Assembly: GCA_963735045.1 (NCBI GenBank)
Contig: CAVTIZ010000001.1
Coordinates: 310,001-374,000 of the forward strand
Direction of reading: 5' to 3'
DNA from: Salsipaludibacter sp963735045
Lineage (GTDB): Bacteria; Actinomycetota; Nitriliruptoria; Nitriliruptorales; Nitriliruptoraceae
DNA length: 64,000 bases
Under the pieces are notes generated by a model, which was not told the DNA's origin, searched no databases, and saw only the letters and a program-made list of their open reading frames with translations. This document shows, one piece after another, positions 47,136 through 55,700 of this stretch (position 1 is the stretch's first letter; each line of letters begins with the position of its first letter). The position numbers were made by a program, and so were the translations under genes.

Positions 47136-47620
47136 CACTTGGCCCCTTGTTCGGCGAACGTCTCGCCCTGGATCTTGGCGTGCAGCTTCAGGATCCCGTC
47201 CAACAGCATCTCCGGGCGCGGCGGGCACCCGGGCACGTACATGTCCACCGGCACGACGTGGTCCACGCCCTGCACGATGGCGTAGTTGTTGAACATGCCG
47301 CCCGAGGTGGCGCACACGCCCATGGACAGGACCCACTTGGGGTCACTCATCTGGTCGTAGATGCGACGCAGGACCGGGGCCATCTTGTTGGACACACGGC
47401 CGGCGACGATCATGAGGTCCGACTGGCGCGGCGAGGCCCGGAAGACCTCCATGCCGAAGCGCGCGGCGTCATGGCGCGGACCGCCCATCGACATCATCTC
47501 GATGGCGCAGCAGGCCAGGCCGAAGGTCGCCGGCCACAGCGACGCCGACCGCGAGTAGTTGACGAACTTCTCCAGGTTGGTGAGCAGGATGCCCGATGGC
47601 AGGTTGTCCTCTAGTCCCAT
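47135..47620 (-). CDS. nuoB: NADH-quinone oxidoreductase subunit B
   Basis: A 161-residue PSST-type subunit carrying the N2 cluster next to the quinone. The tandem cysteines are Cys37-Cys38 (GLACCAIEMM), with Cys103 (GVCATSGG) and Cys132 (VPGCPPRPE). GGAGG lies 6 nt before the ATG. It overlaps the nuoA stop by 10 bp. Confidence 0.97.
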   Translation of the reverse strand: MGLEDNLPSGILLTNLEKFVNYSRSASLWPATFGLACCAIEMMSMGGPRHDAARFGMEVFRASPRQSDLMIVAGRVSNKMAPVLRRIYDQMSDPKWVLSMGVCATSGGMFNNYAIVQGVDHVVPVDMYVPGCPPRPEMLLDGILKLHAKIQGETFAEQGAK

Positions 47621-47970
47621 GAGAGACCTCCTCGGCCGATCTCGTAGACGTAGGCGACGCCGAGCAGCCCCAGGAACAGCAGCATCTGGGTGAACCCGAA
47701 CCAGCCCAGGTTCCCGGAGGCGACCGCCCACGGGTAGACGAACACGGTCTCGATGTCGAAGATCAGGAACATCATCGCCACGAGGTAGAACTTGACGGAG
47801 AAGCGCGTGCCCTTGACCTGGCCCAGCGGCACGTTCCCGCACTCGTAGGCATCCAGCTTCGTCGGGTTGGGTCGCTTCGGCCCCACCAGGGCCGACACCC
47901 CGATGCTCGCCCCGGCGAACCCGAACGCCAGCACGAACAACAGCACCACCGGGACGTAGTCCGCGAGCAC
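47611..47970 (-). CDS. nuoA: NADH-quinone oxidoreductase subunit A
   Basis: A 119-residue subunit with three transmembrane helices. The motif KLDAYECGNVPLG holds the conserved acidic and Cys residues of the quinone-site loop, followed by FYLVAMMFLIFDIETVFVYPWA. The GTG start has AGGAG 5 nt upstream and gives the family length; longer ORF versions add unrelated residues. It is the first gene of the nuo operon and ends with TAG. Confidence 0.96.
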   Translation of the reverse strand: MLADYVPVVLLFVLAFGFAGASIGVSALVGPKRPNPTKLDAYECGNVPLGQVKGTRFSVKFYLVAMMFLIFDIETVFVYPWAVASGNLGWFGFTQMLLFLGLLGVAYVYEIGRGGLSWD

Positions 47971-48304
47971 GGCATCTCCTGTTCGGTCCGCCACCCGGGG
48001 CCGACCACGGGGTCGGTGGCGGGGGCGTGGACGAGGTGGGTGGGCGGGGAGGCTTGGGCGGGAGCGAGGGCGGCGTGGGCGGATCTGGGGCGGCACGCCG
48101 GTCGTGGACCTGCCGGACGGGTCCCAGCGTAGGCGTGGTGCGTCACCCTCGCAGTCACGGGTCGGCCCGTGGCGGGCCCCTGCGGGCTGTGGCGGTGACG
48201 TCGGCGCAACCCCCGCATGTGGGCTGGCCGTACGGGTTGGCACCGCCAGGGTCGGGTGGTGGGTGCGACGTGGCGCGGACGGGGTCGGGGGTTCCTCCCG
48301 GTCG
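47971..48304 (-). other. nuo operon leader region
   Basis: About 335 bp between the nuo promoter/operator (48307-48329) and the nuoA GTG. No ORF with family-like sequence is seen on either strand. If the promoter call is right this is a long, GC-rich 5' untranslated region; I did not detect a recognisable riboswitch. Nothing else identifiable is present. Confidence 0.45.
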
Positions 48305-48306
48305 GC

Positions 48307-48329
48307 TCGTGAAACCTTTCACGAGCATA
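48307..48329 (-). promoter_or_regulatory. Rex/CRP-like palindrome with -10 box, nuo operon
   Basis: TCGTGAAACCTTTCACGA (48307-48324) is a perfect palindrome except for its centre, and its arms extend to 10 bp. It fits both the Rex (TTGTGAANNNNTTCACAA) and CRP (TGTGA-N6-TCACA) patterns. On the minus strand TATGCT (48324-48329) abuts it as a -10 box, so the operator covers +1. An identical layout precedes the MenJ candidate at 51953-51975. Confidence 0.65.
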
Positions 48330-48478
48330 CCCGGACCCGACGGCGGTCCTCGGGCGGGCGCCGGGGGCCCGGGGCCGGGACCGCGGTCCGGGGCGTCGGA
48401 CCCGGGCGCGGCCGCCGTCGGCGCCCGGACCGGCAGGCCGTGCACCTAGGCTCGGCGGCCACCGACCCAGGACCCGAC

Positions 48479-49312
48479 ATGGCCACCGAGACGTCCCCCG
48501 CGACCGCCGGCGACGCGACCGACGCGACCGCCGGCGACGAGAGCGACGCGGGCGGCGTGCTGGACCTGTTCCGCCTGGACGGACGGGTGGCGATCGTGAC
48601 CGGGGCGTCGTCGGGACTGGGCGTCACCTTCGCCACGGCCCTGGCCGAGGCCGGCGCCGACGTCGCCCTGGGGGCCCGCCGGGTCGAGCGACTCGAGGAG
48701 ACGGCGGCCGCGGTCCGGGCCCATGGTCGGCGCGCCGTCGCGGTCGGCACCGACGTCGCCGACCCCGACGCCTGCACGGCACTGGTGGCGGCGACCATGG
48801 AGGCGTTCGGCCGGGTCGACGTCCTGGTCAACAACGCCGGCGTGGGCACCGCGGTGCCGGCGACCCACGAAACCCCCGAGCAGTTCCGGCAGGTCGTGGA
48901 CGTCAACCTCAACGGGGCCTACTGGATGGCCCAGGCCTGCGGACGGGTGATGGGGCCGGGCAGCAGCATCGTCAACATCTCCAGCATCCTGGGCCTCACC
49001 ACCGCCGGGCTGCCCCAGGCGGCCTACTCGTCGACCAAGGCCGCGCTGCTGGGCCTGACCCGCGACCTCGCCCAGCAGTGGACGTCCCGCAAGGGCATCC
49101 GGGTCAACGCGCTCGCCCCCGGGTTCTTCGCCAGCGAGATGACCGAGCAGTACCCGCAGGAGTACCTCGACGCGATGGCCCCGCGCCGCCTGGTCGGGCG
49201 CATCGGCGACCCCCGCGAACTGGCCGCCGCGCTGCTGTTCCTTGCCAGCGATGCCGGTGGCTACACCACCGGGCAGGTCCTGGCCGTGGACGGCGGCGTC
49301 ACCATCACCTGA
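48479..49312 (+). CDS. Short-chain dehydrogenase/reductase (FabG-like)
   Basis: A 277-residue classical SDR: cofactor site VTGASSGLG, NNAG, active site SSI and YSSTK (YxxxK), and a C-terminal VLAVDGGVTIT. The first 28 residues are an Asp/Ala/Thr-rich extension. The ATG at 48479 is the only good start; TAGGCT about 33 nt upstream is a plausible -10 box. It is divergent from the nuo promoter region and converges on the GNAT gene with an 8-bp stop overlap. Substrate unknown. Confidence 0.88.
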   Translation: MATETSPATAGDATDATAGDESDAGGVLDLFRLDGRVAIVTGASSGLGVTFATALAEAGADVALGARRVERLEETAAAVRAHGRRAVAVGTDVADPDACTALVAATMEAFGRVDVLVNNAGVGTAVPATHETPEQFRQVVDVNLNGAYWMAQACGRVMGPGSSIVNISSILGLTTAGLPQAAYSSTKAALLGLTRDLAQQWTSRKGIRVNALAPGFFASEMTEQYPQEYLDAMAPRRLVGRIGDPRELAAALLFLASDAGGYTTGQVLAVDGGVTIT

Positions 49313-49958
49313 CCACCCGGCGCGGGGTGGGGTTGGACGGCGCGGACCACGTGTCGCGCTCGGCCAGGAAGATCCGCGAGTCGGTGTCGTCGGCCGTGCC
49401 GTACCACGGGTCCAGCAGCACGCCCAGTTCGGCCATGCCGACCCGATGCGCGACGGCGGCCGAGGCCTGGTTGTGGGCCCACATCAGCGCCCACAACCGG
49501 GTGGCGCCGTGGGCGAACCCGTGGCCGAGCATCGCGGTCGCGGCCTCGCTGGCCCAGCCACGCCCGACGGCGTCGGGATGCAGGTACCAGCCCACCTCGA
49601 GCTCGTCGACGACGGGTCCTCGGTCGTCCAGCCACGCACAGTCGGCCACGCGGACCACGCCCCGGTCCGGCGACGGCAGGGCGCACAGTGTCACGGTCCC
49701 GACCGGCTCGCCGACGTCGTCGGGCACGATCGCGCAGGAGCTCGGGACGGCCCACGTCGCGTCCTCACGCCAGCGTCGCAGGTGCGCACGGGCCTGGTCG
49801 GCGTCGGTCCACGGGGTCGGATCGCCCAGCCAGCGGGCGATCTCCGGACGGCGGCGGATGGCGAACAACAGGTCGGCCTCGTCGTCGCGCCAGTGCCGGA
49901 TCGTGGTCCGCGCCGTCGCCAGTTCGAACCCCTCCATCGTCGCCACGTCCCACCTCAT
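49305..49958 (-). CDS. GNAT-family N-acetyltransferase (RimJ/RimL-type)
   Basis: A 217-residue acetyltransferase resembling ribosomal-protein and other small GNATs: FELATARTTIRHWRDDEADLLFAI opens the domain, LEVGWYLHPDAVGRGWASEAATAML is the acetyl-CoA region and HNQASAAVAHRVGMAELG follows. Start choice is uncertain: ATG 49958 is used; ATG 49937 (MEGFELATARTTI) and GTG 49988 are alternatives. Convergent with the SDR, overlapping its stop. Confidence 0.82.
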   Translation of the reverse strand: MRWDVATMEGFELATARTTIRHWRDDEADLLFAIRRRPEIARWLGDPTPWTDADQARAHLRRWREDATWAVPSSCAIVPDDVGEPVGTVTLCALPSPDRGVVRVADCAWLDDRGPVVDELEVGWYLHPDAVGRGWASEAATAMLGHGFAHGATRLWALMWAHNQASAAVAHRVGMAELGVLLDPWYGTADDTDSRIFLAERDTWSAPSNPTPRRVVR

Positions 49959-50045
49959 CACGCCGACGCCCAGTGTGCCCGTCGCCACGGGGATGGTGGG
50001 CCGACAGGTCGACCCGTCGTTGCCGCCACCACCGGGTCGTGGCCC

Positions 50046-50480
50046 TCAACTCAGGCAGAACTCGTTGCCCTCGGGATCGACCATGACGATCCAGCCCGTC
50101 TCGAACCCCGACGGCTCGACCCGCCGCCTCCGCGAGGCACCGCGTGCGGTCAGGCGGTCGGCCTCGGCCTCGAGGGCATCCATGCGCTCGTCGTCGACCA
50201 GGCCCGGGGCCACCCGCAGGTCGAGGTGCACGCGGTTCTTGGCCAGCTTGGGCTCGGGAACCCGCTGGAAGAACAACCGGGGACCCTCGCCGTCCGGATC
50301 CTCCACCGCCGAGGCGCGGTTCCACTGCTCCTCGGGGACGCCGTTGGCGGTCAGGAACTCGGGCCAGGTCGCGAAATCGCCGGGCGGGGCGGGCAGTTCG
50401 TAGCCCAGCGCGGCCGCCCAGAAGTCGGCCAGCGCGCCGGGATCGACGCAGTCGAAGGTCACTTGCACGGCAACGGCCAT
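50046..50480 (-). CDS. VOC-family (glyoxalase/bleomycin-resistance fold) protein
   Basis: A 144-residue protein with the paired beta-alpha-beta-beta-beta VOC fold: VTFDCVDPGALADFWAAALGYEL at the start, RLFFQRVPEPKLAKNRVHLDLRV in the middle and GWIVMVDPEGNEFCLS at the end. This Glyoxalase_6-like subgroup is mostly uncharacterised. The ATG at 50480 has GGGAG 5 nt upstream and avoids the extra 12 residues of the longer ORF. Confidence 0.85.
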   Translation of the reverse strand: MAVAVQVTFDCVDPGALADFWAAALGYELPAPPGDFATWPEFLTANGVPEEQWNRASAVEDPDGEGPRLFFQRVPEPKLAKNRVHLDLRVAPGLVDDERMDALEAEADRLTARGASRRRRVEPSGFETGWIVMVDPEGNEFCLS

Positions 50481-50587
50481 CGTTGCTCCCGATCGGAGGG
50501 CACCCATCGAGTCCATCGGCGTGGAGGGCGCCCGTCAACCGTCCGGGTGGCCGCCCACCGTGACAGACGTCGAGAGCGGACGTCGCC

Positions 50588-51868
50588 TCAGGCCGTGGGG
50601 GCGAGGTTCTGCATCGTGTTGATGAGGACGTCGTGGGCGTTGCGCGGCGAGCTGTCGGTGAGGTGGGCCATGATCCGCAGGACCCACTGCATCAACGGCT
50701 CGATCGGCATGCCGTAGGTCGTCAGCACGTCCATCACCTGTGGGCTGCCGACCAGGTGGGTGAAGACCGACCCCAGCGTGTAGTAGCCACCCCAGCGCTG
50801 GCGCAGTTCACGGTCGTAGCGGTCCAGCACGGCGGTGGACCTCGCGGTCAGCGCGGCATCGGCGACCTCGGCGGCCAGCCGCGCGGCCTCCATGGCGTAG
50901 CTGATCCCCTCGCCGTTGAAGGGGTTGACCATCCCGGCGGAGTCCCCGACCAGCAGCAGCCCGGTCCGGTGGATCGGGGTGCGGTTGAAGCCCATCGGGA
51001 TCGGGCCCGACTTGGTGCCGCCGAACTGGTTGTCGGCAGTGGTCCCCCACTCGTCGGCCATCCCGGTCGCCCACCGGTCCAGCAGTCGGCGGTAGTTCGT
51101 ACCGCGGAAGTCCTTGGAGGTGTCCAACAGCCCGAGCCCGACGTTGAGCGAGCCGTCGTCGAGCGGGAAGATCCAGCCGTAGCCACTGAGCAGGTCGCCG
51201 TCACCGTCGGTCAGGTCGAGGAACGACGAGATGTGGTCGTCGTCGGCCCGGGGCGAGCGGTAGTAGGTCCGTGCCGCCACGGCCATGGGGCGGTCGCCGC
51301 GACGGTGCAGGCCGGCCTTGATCCCGAGCTTGGACGACGCCCCGTCGCTGGCGACCACGATGGGGGCGCGCACGACGCCGGTGGCCCCGTCGTCGTCGCG
51401 CCAGCGCACGCCGGCCACGCGATCGCGGGCGACCTCGTCACGCCAGACCAGGTCGTCGACCGTCACGCCCTCGTGCAGGACCGCACCGTCGGTGACGGCC
51501 AGGCGGGCCAGGGTGTGGTCGAACTGCGCCCGGGTGCAGGCCGCACCCCAGTTCGGCCAGTCGTCGAGGTCGGGCCACGGCAGTTCCATGACCACGTCGC
51601 CACCGTGGATGCGCAGGCCGGTGGAGGTCGACCACCCGTCGACGCGTCCGGCCGCCTCGTCGTGCAGGCCGAGCAGTTGGAGTTCGTGGACCACCCGTGG
51701 GGTCAGTCCGTCCCCGCACACCTTGTCGCGCGGGAAGTGTTCCTTCTCGAGCAGGACCACGTCGCGACCGGCTCGCGCAAGCCACGCCGCCGCCGTCGCG
51801 CCGCCCGGTCCGGCACCGACCACGACCACGTCGCAGTCCAGCACGGGTGGTGGGGACGAGGCGGCCAT
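50588..51868 (-). CDS. Geranylgeranyl-reductase-family FAD oxidoreductase (MenJ candidate)
   Basis: A 426-residue flavoprotein. FAD motifs are VVVVGAGPGGATAAAWLARAG at the N-terminus, FPRDKVCGDGLTPR, and LLLVGDSAGMVNPFNGEGI. This family includes MenJ, which saturates one double bond of the menaquinone side chain in mycobacteria. Its place between the nuo operon and the men genes and a shared operator with nuo support that role; direct evidence is lacking. An 85-bp leader separates it from the operator. Confidence 0.88.
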   Translation of the reverse strand: MAASSPPPVLDCDVVVVGAGPGGATAAAWLARAGRDVVLLEKEHFPRDKVCGDGLTPRVVHELQLLGLHDEAAGRVDGWSTSTGLRIHGGDVVMELPWPDLDDWPNWGAACTRAQFDHTLARLAVTDGAVLHEGVTVDDLVWRDEVARDRVAGVRWRDDDGATGVVRAPIVVASDGASSKLGIKAGLHRRGDRPMAVAARTYYRSPRADDDHISSFLDLTDGDGDLLSGYGWIFPLDDGSLNVGLGLLDTSKDFRGTNYRRLLDRWATGMADEWGTTADNQFGGTKSGPIPMGFNRTPIHRTGLLLVGDSAGMVNPFNGEGISYAMEAARLAAEVADAALTARSTAVLDRYDRELRQRWGGYYTLGSVFTHLVGSPQVMDVLTTYGMPIEPLMQWVLRIMAHLTDSSPRNAHDVLINTMQNLAPTA

Positions 51869-51952
51869 CGGCGGTCCTTCGGCGAGTGCGGCGACCGGTG
51901 CGGCGCCCGTTCCCGACGCCGGCGACGCCGGCGAGGCGGCCCGTTCGGTCGG

Positions 51953-51975
51953 TTGTGACGCTGTTCACGAGCGTA
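51953..51975 (-). promoter_or_regulatory. Rex/CRP-like palindrome with -10 box, MenJ candidate
   Basis: TTGTGACGCTGTTCACGA (51953-51970) followed on the minus strand by TACGCT (51970-51975) has the same spacing and orientation as the nuo site at 48307-48329. The shared pattern is TYGTGA-N6-TCACGA abutting a TAYGCT -10 box. Confidence 0.62.
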
Positions 51976-52054
51976 TCCCCGCCCACCCCATCCCCACTCC
52001 CGTCCCCACCCGACTCCCCCCTCCTGCCCCCACCCGACCCGACACCCCCCACCC

Positions 52055-52260
52055 CCACCGTGAGCGATCTCGCCGAGATCCCGGCCCGAACCCACCCACT
52101 CCCCCCACGCCGCGACCAACGACCGCCCACCGTGAGCGATCTCGCCGAGATCCCGGCCCGAACGCACCCACCCACCCCACCACGCACCCCTCCACTCGGC
52201 CCCACGCCGCGAGCAACGACCGCCCACCGTGAGCGATCTCGCCGAGATCCCGGCCCGAAC
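52055..52260. repeat. Three copies of a 37-nt repeat with an internal palindrome
   Basis: Copies lie at 52055-52091, 52127-52163 and 52224-52260. Each contains the near-perfect palindrome GATCTCGCCGAGATC and ends CCCGGCCCGAAC. Spacers are 35 and 60 nt, and the last two copies also share about 20 nt upstream (CGCGANCAACGACCGC), so this is a tandem-type repeat, not a CRISPR array. It fills most of the 444-bp gap between the MenJ candidate and ubiE. Confidence 0.85.
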
Positions 52261-52312
52261 GCACACGGTGGCGGAGTTGTGCCGCGCTCGGGTGGGCGTG
52301 GGGGTCAGGGGG

Positions 52313-53044
52313 TCAGCGGGCGGGGAGGTGGGCGCGGTGGAGGGCGACGATGCCGCCGGCGAGGTCCTTGACCTCGACGTCGACGAAGCCGGTGTCGATC
52401 ATCCAGGTGGCCAGCGTGGCCCGGTCCGGCCAGGCCAGGATCGACTCGGCGAGGTAGGTGTAGGCCGGTGCGTCCGACGACACCACCCGCGCCACGCGTG
52501 GCAGGGCGGCGACCAGGTAGTCGTGGTAGACCGCCCGGAACCGATCGTTGGTCGGCGCGGCGAACTCGGCCACGACCAGGTCCCCGCCGGGGCGCAGCAC
52601 GCGGGCGAACTCGGCCAGCCCGGCCCGCGGGTCGGTGAGGTTGCGCAGCCCGAACGAGATCGTCACGGCGTCCACCGCGTCATCGGCCAGCGGCAGGGCC
52701 TGGGCGTCCCCGTTGATCCAGGTCACGTCCGGGAGTCCCGCGCGTGCCCCCTCGGCCAGCATGTTGTGGGACAGGTCGATCGCCAGCACGTGGCTGGCCC
52801 CGGCCTTGAGCAGTTCGCGAGCGACGTTGCCGGGACCGGCGGCGACGTCGGCGACCAGGCGCCCGGCGGGGCGCGCCGCCGCGGCCGTGACACGCCGCCA
52901 GTGGGCATCCTGGCCCAGGGACAGCACCGCGTTGGCGAGGTCGTAGCGGGGCGCCACGCGGTCGAACATCGACTGGACCAGGCTCGCGTCCTTGGCCTCG
53001 CGACCGGGATCGGGCAGTGCGGTGGACCGGTCGTCGTCGCGCAC
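52313..53044 (-). CDS. ubiE: Demethylmenaquinone methyltransferase (UbiE/MenG)
   Basis: A 243-residue class I SAM methyltransferase. The family opening is VQSMFDRVAPRYDLANAVLSLGQDAHWRR; the SAM motif is ADVAAGPGNVARELL and the later FGLRNLTDPRAGLAEFARVLRPGG is a UbiE signature. It adds the ring methyl group in the last step of menaquinone synthesis. The GTG at 53044 fits the family length; ORF residues upstream are not conserved. Divergent from the menF unit. Confidence 0.93.
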   Translation of the reverse strand: MRDDDRSTALPDPGREAKDASLVQSMFDRVAPRYDLANAVLSLGQDAHWRRVTAAAARPAGRLVADVAAGPGNVARELLKAGASHVLAIDLSHNMLAEGARAGLPDVTWINGDAQALPLADDAVDAVTISFGLRNLTDPRAGLAEFARVLRPGGDLVVAEFAAPTNDRFRAVYHDYLVAALPRVARVVSSDAPAYTYLAESILAWPDRATLATWMIDTGFVDVEVKDLAGGIVALHRAHLPAR

Positions 53045-53342
53045 GGATGGGGTCCTTCGCGGTGGGTCGGGACGGCAGGACGGGACGGAGTGGCCGGGGC
53101 AACGGCGCCGGGGCCCCTGCCGAGCCGACACGCACAGGCCGTCGCGGCAGCGACCGTCGAGCCTATCCTCGCATACGCTCGGGACCCCGTCCCGGGGATG
53201 CGGGGAGGAGGCCACGACCGCGTTGTGCATCGCCTCCACCGGGCGCCGTACCGACCCGCACGACGGTTGCCCGTCCGCCCCGACGCCCACCCCCCAGGAC
53301 CCGCGCCACGACCGGTCCGGGACCCGTCACCGGAGACCGCCC
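53045..53342. other. Divergent promoter region ubiE / menF unit
   Basis: 298 bp with no credible ORF. On the minus strand TAGGCT (53160-53165) in a GGATAGGCTCG context is a possible ubiE -10 box, about 115 bp from its start; the same hexamer precedes the GS-like gene and the SDR at 48479. No palindrome comparable to the nuo site is seen. Confidence 0.4.
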
Positions 53343-53912
53343 ATGACCACGCTGGACCCGGTGGACGCCGCCCTGGCCTCGGCACTGGGGGTTCACGGTG
53401 GTGCCGACGGCGACCACGTCGTCCGCGACGACCTGCTGGACGTCGACGCCCTGGCCGTCGCGGCCGACACCCCCGTGGCCGTGATCGAGGCGATCGAGCG
53501 CGAGGGCCTGCTGGTCCCGCTCGCCACCGACCCGCCGCGCTTCGCGCCCAGCGACGTCGAGACGATCCGTGCCGCCATGGCGATGCTCCAGACGGGGCTC
53601 CCCCTGGGCGAGTTCCTCGACCTCGCCCGCCACGCCGACGAGGTCCTGCGCGACCTCGCGGACCGTGCGGTCGAGACCTTCCTGTTGTACGTCCGGGACC
53701 CGGTCCGGGGCACCAACGACGACACCGACACGGCGGCCGCGGAGCTGGTCGAGGCCTTCGACCGCATGCTGCCCGCCGTGCGGGGGCTGGTCGGCGGCCA
53801 CTTCGAGGCGCTCCTGCTGGCCGGGGCCCGCACCCGCCTCGCCGAGGCGCTGGTGGCAGCCGAGGCCCCGATCCCGACGGCGGACTCGGCACGCACGCCG
53901 GACACCCGGTGA
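53343..53912 (+). CDS. Hypothetical protein with a MerR-like helix-turn-helix pattern
   Basis: A 189-residue protein. Residues of about 30-90 (LDVDALAVAADTPVAVIEAIEREGLLVPL, then FAPSDVETIRAAMAMLQTGLPLGEFLDLAR) look like a MerR-type winged helix where VIEAIEREGLL stands for the usual IRYYEREGLL. The C-terminal part is helical and acidic. No effector domain is recognised. GGAGA lies 6 nt before the ATG. Its stop overlaps the menF GTG by 4 bp, so it may regulate menaquinone synthesis or be its first product. Confidence 0.7.
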   Translation: MTTLDPVDAALASALGVHGGADGDHVVRDDLLDVDALAVAADTPVAVIEAIEREGLLVPLATDPPRFAPSDVETIRAAMAMLQTGLPLGEFLDLARHADEVLRDLADRAVETFLLYVRDPVRGTNDDTDTAAAELVEAFDRMLPAVRGLVGGHFEALLLAGARTRLAEALVAAEAPIPTADSARTPDTR

Positions 53913-55189
53913 TCCTGCGCATCACCAGCCGGGACCTGGACGACGACCGACCCCTGCCGGAACTGCTGCCCGACCCCGCGGGGACGCTGTTCGTCCGGCG
54001 CGGCGACGGGCTCGCCAGCTGGGGTCGAGCGGTCCCCATCACCGTCGGTACCGGACCCGACCGTGCGGCCAGGGTGACCGCGGCGCTGGACGACCTCCAG
54101 GTCGACGGGGACCGGTCGGACCTGGTGGCCATGGCCTCGCTGACCTTCGACCGCGAGCACGGTGGCAGCACCGCGGTGGTGCCGCGGCGGATCCTGCGGC
54201 GACACGCCGGCCGGACTCGACTGGTCGCCATCGACCCCCTGGACCCACCCTCCGGCGACGACCCGCCACCGGAGCCGGGCAGCGGCCCGGCGCCCCGGTC
54301 ACACCAGGACCGGTTGCGCTACGCCGGGTCGTCACTGCCCGACCTGCGATGGCTGGAGGCGGTCGCCACCGCCGTGCGACGGATCGAACGGGGGGACGTC
54401 CGCAAGGTCGTGCTGGCGCGGGACCACGCACTGTGGTGCGAACGAACCTTCGACCGGCGCCACCTCGCACTGCGCCTGGCCGATCGGTTCCCCGACTGCT
54501 GGACCTTCCTGCAGGACGGGTTGTTGGGCGCGACCCCGGAGCTGCTGGCGCGGCGCGACGGTCGTGACGTGACGTCGGTGGTGCTGGCCGGCACCACCGG
54601 CCGCGACCCGGACCCGGTGGCCGACGCCGCGCTGGGCACGGCGTTGCTGGCCTCGACCAAGGACCGCCTCGAGCACCGCCTCGCGGCCGAGTCGGTGGCC
54701 GAACGGCTCGACGACGTCGCGACCGACCTGGCCGCACCGGCCACGCCGACCCTGCTGGCACTCGACAACGTGCAGCACCTGGCGACGCGACTGCAGGCCC
54801 GCCTGGTGCTGCCCGCGGGTGCCGGGGACGGCGACGCGACCGGTCACCGCGACGCCGCGGGTGGAGTGGACGCCGCCGTGCCGTCCGCACTCGAGGTGGC
54901 CGACCACCTCCACCCGACCGCGGCCATCGGCGGCACGCCGCGCGACGTCGCACTGGCCATGATCACCGAACTCGAGGGGATGGACCGCGGCCGCTACGGC
55001 GGGCCGGTCGGTTGGGTGGACGCCGACGGGGACGGCGAGATCGCGCTGGCCCTGCGGTGTGCCCAGCTGTCCGGCGCCCGCGCCCGGCTGTTCGCGGGCG
55101 TGGGGCTGGTCGCCGGCTCGCTGCCCGAGGACGAGTTGGAGGAGACTCGCCTCAAGCTGCTGGCGATGCAGGGCGCGTTGGCCCCGTGA
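53909..55189 (+). CDS. menF: Isochorismate synthase
   Basis: A 426-residue chorismate-binding enzyme that converts chorismate to isochorismate, the first committed step to menaquinone. The catalytic part shows VRKVVLARDHAL, LLGATPELLARRDG, LAGTTGRDPDP, HLHPTAAIGGTPRD, GMDRGRYGGPVGWVD and the closing GVGLVAGSLPEDELEETRLKL. The GTG at 53909 follows the HTH-like gene with a 4-bp overlap. Confidence 0.93.
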   Translation: MILRITSRDLDDDRPLPELLPDPAGTLFVRRGDGLASWGRAVPITVGTGPDRAARVTAALDDLQVDGDRSDLVAMASLTFDREHGGSTAVVPRRILRRHAGRTRLVAIDPLDPPSGDDPPPEPGSGPAPRSHQDRLRYAGSSLPDLRWLEAVATAVRRIERGDVRKVVLARDHALWCERTFDRRHLALRLADRFPDCWTFLQDGLLGATPELLARRDGRDVTSVVLAGTTGRDPDPVADAALGTALLASTKDRLEHRLAAESVAERLDDVATDLAAPATPTLLALDNVQHLATRLQARLVLPAGAGDGDATGHRDAAGGVDAAVPSALEVADHLHPTAAIGGTPRDVALAMITELEGMDRGRYGGPVGWVDADGDGEIALALRCAQLSGARARLFAGVGLVAGSLPEDELEETRLKLLAMQGALAP

Positions 55190-55282
55190 GCGTTGGCCCC
55201 GTGGGGGTGGCGACGGGCGGCCACCTGCCACCTCCGCGGCGACCTGCTTGCATGCCACACCCGACGATCCGAGGAGGCCGTG

Positions 55283-55612
55283 ATGGCCGACCAGAACCCC
55301 ACGACCCCCGCCGGCGACCCGGGGGCAACGCCGGGGGCCACAACGCCGGGGGCCACAACGCCGGGGGCCACAACGCCGGGGGCCACGACGGACGACACGT
55401 CCGGGGTCGACGCCACCCGCGGGACGGGTGCCGCCGACCTGCTGGCGGAGCTCGACGGCCTCCACGACCTGGCGATCCGGGCCGAGCAGTTGGCGCAGCT
55501 GCTGGGGATGCACGGTGGCCACGACCAGCTCACCGGTGCCCAGTTGTCGACGCTGGAGCTGGCCCGCGACAACGCGGCGGCGATCGTGGCCTCGCTGGAC
55601 CGCGCGAGCTGA
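55283..55612 (+). CDS. Small hypothetical protein with GATTP repeats
   Basis: A 109-residue protein. The N-terminal third is a GATTP repeat (coded by a 15-bp tandem around 55331-55390), and the C-terminal half (AADLLAELDGLHDLAIRAEQLAQLLGMHGG) is helical and may form a coiled coil. GGAGG lies 5 nt before the GTG-ATG pair. No family is recognised. It lies between menF and the PH-domain genes on the same strand. Confidence 0.65.
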   Translation: MADQNPTTPAGDPGATPGATTPGATTPGATTPGATTDDTSGVDATRGTGAADLLAELDGLHDLAIRAEQLAQLLGMHGGHDQLTGAQLSTLELARDNAAAIVASLDRAS

Positions 55613-55700
55613 CGAACCACCGATCCGGGGCTCGGGGACGGGCCGCCGCCGGGGGGTCGGGCGATACCGTCCCGGCCACCGGATCCGACCGTGGACTGCG

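Noticed and set aside
52055..52260. Possible CRISPR array (three 37-nt repeats with spacers)
   Set aside because: Spacers differ in length (35 and 60 nt) and share sequence before copies two and three; only three copies and no cas gene in the window.
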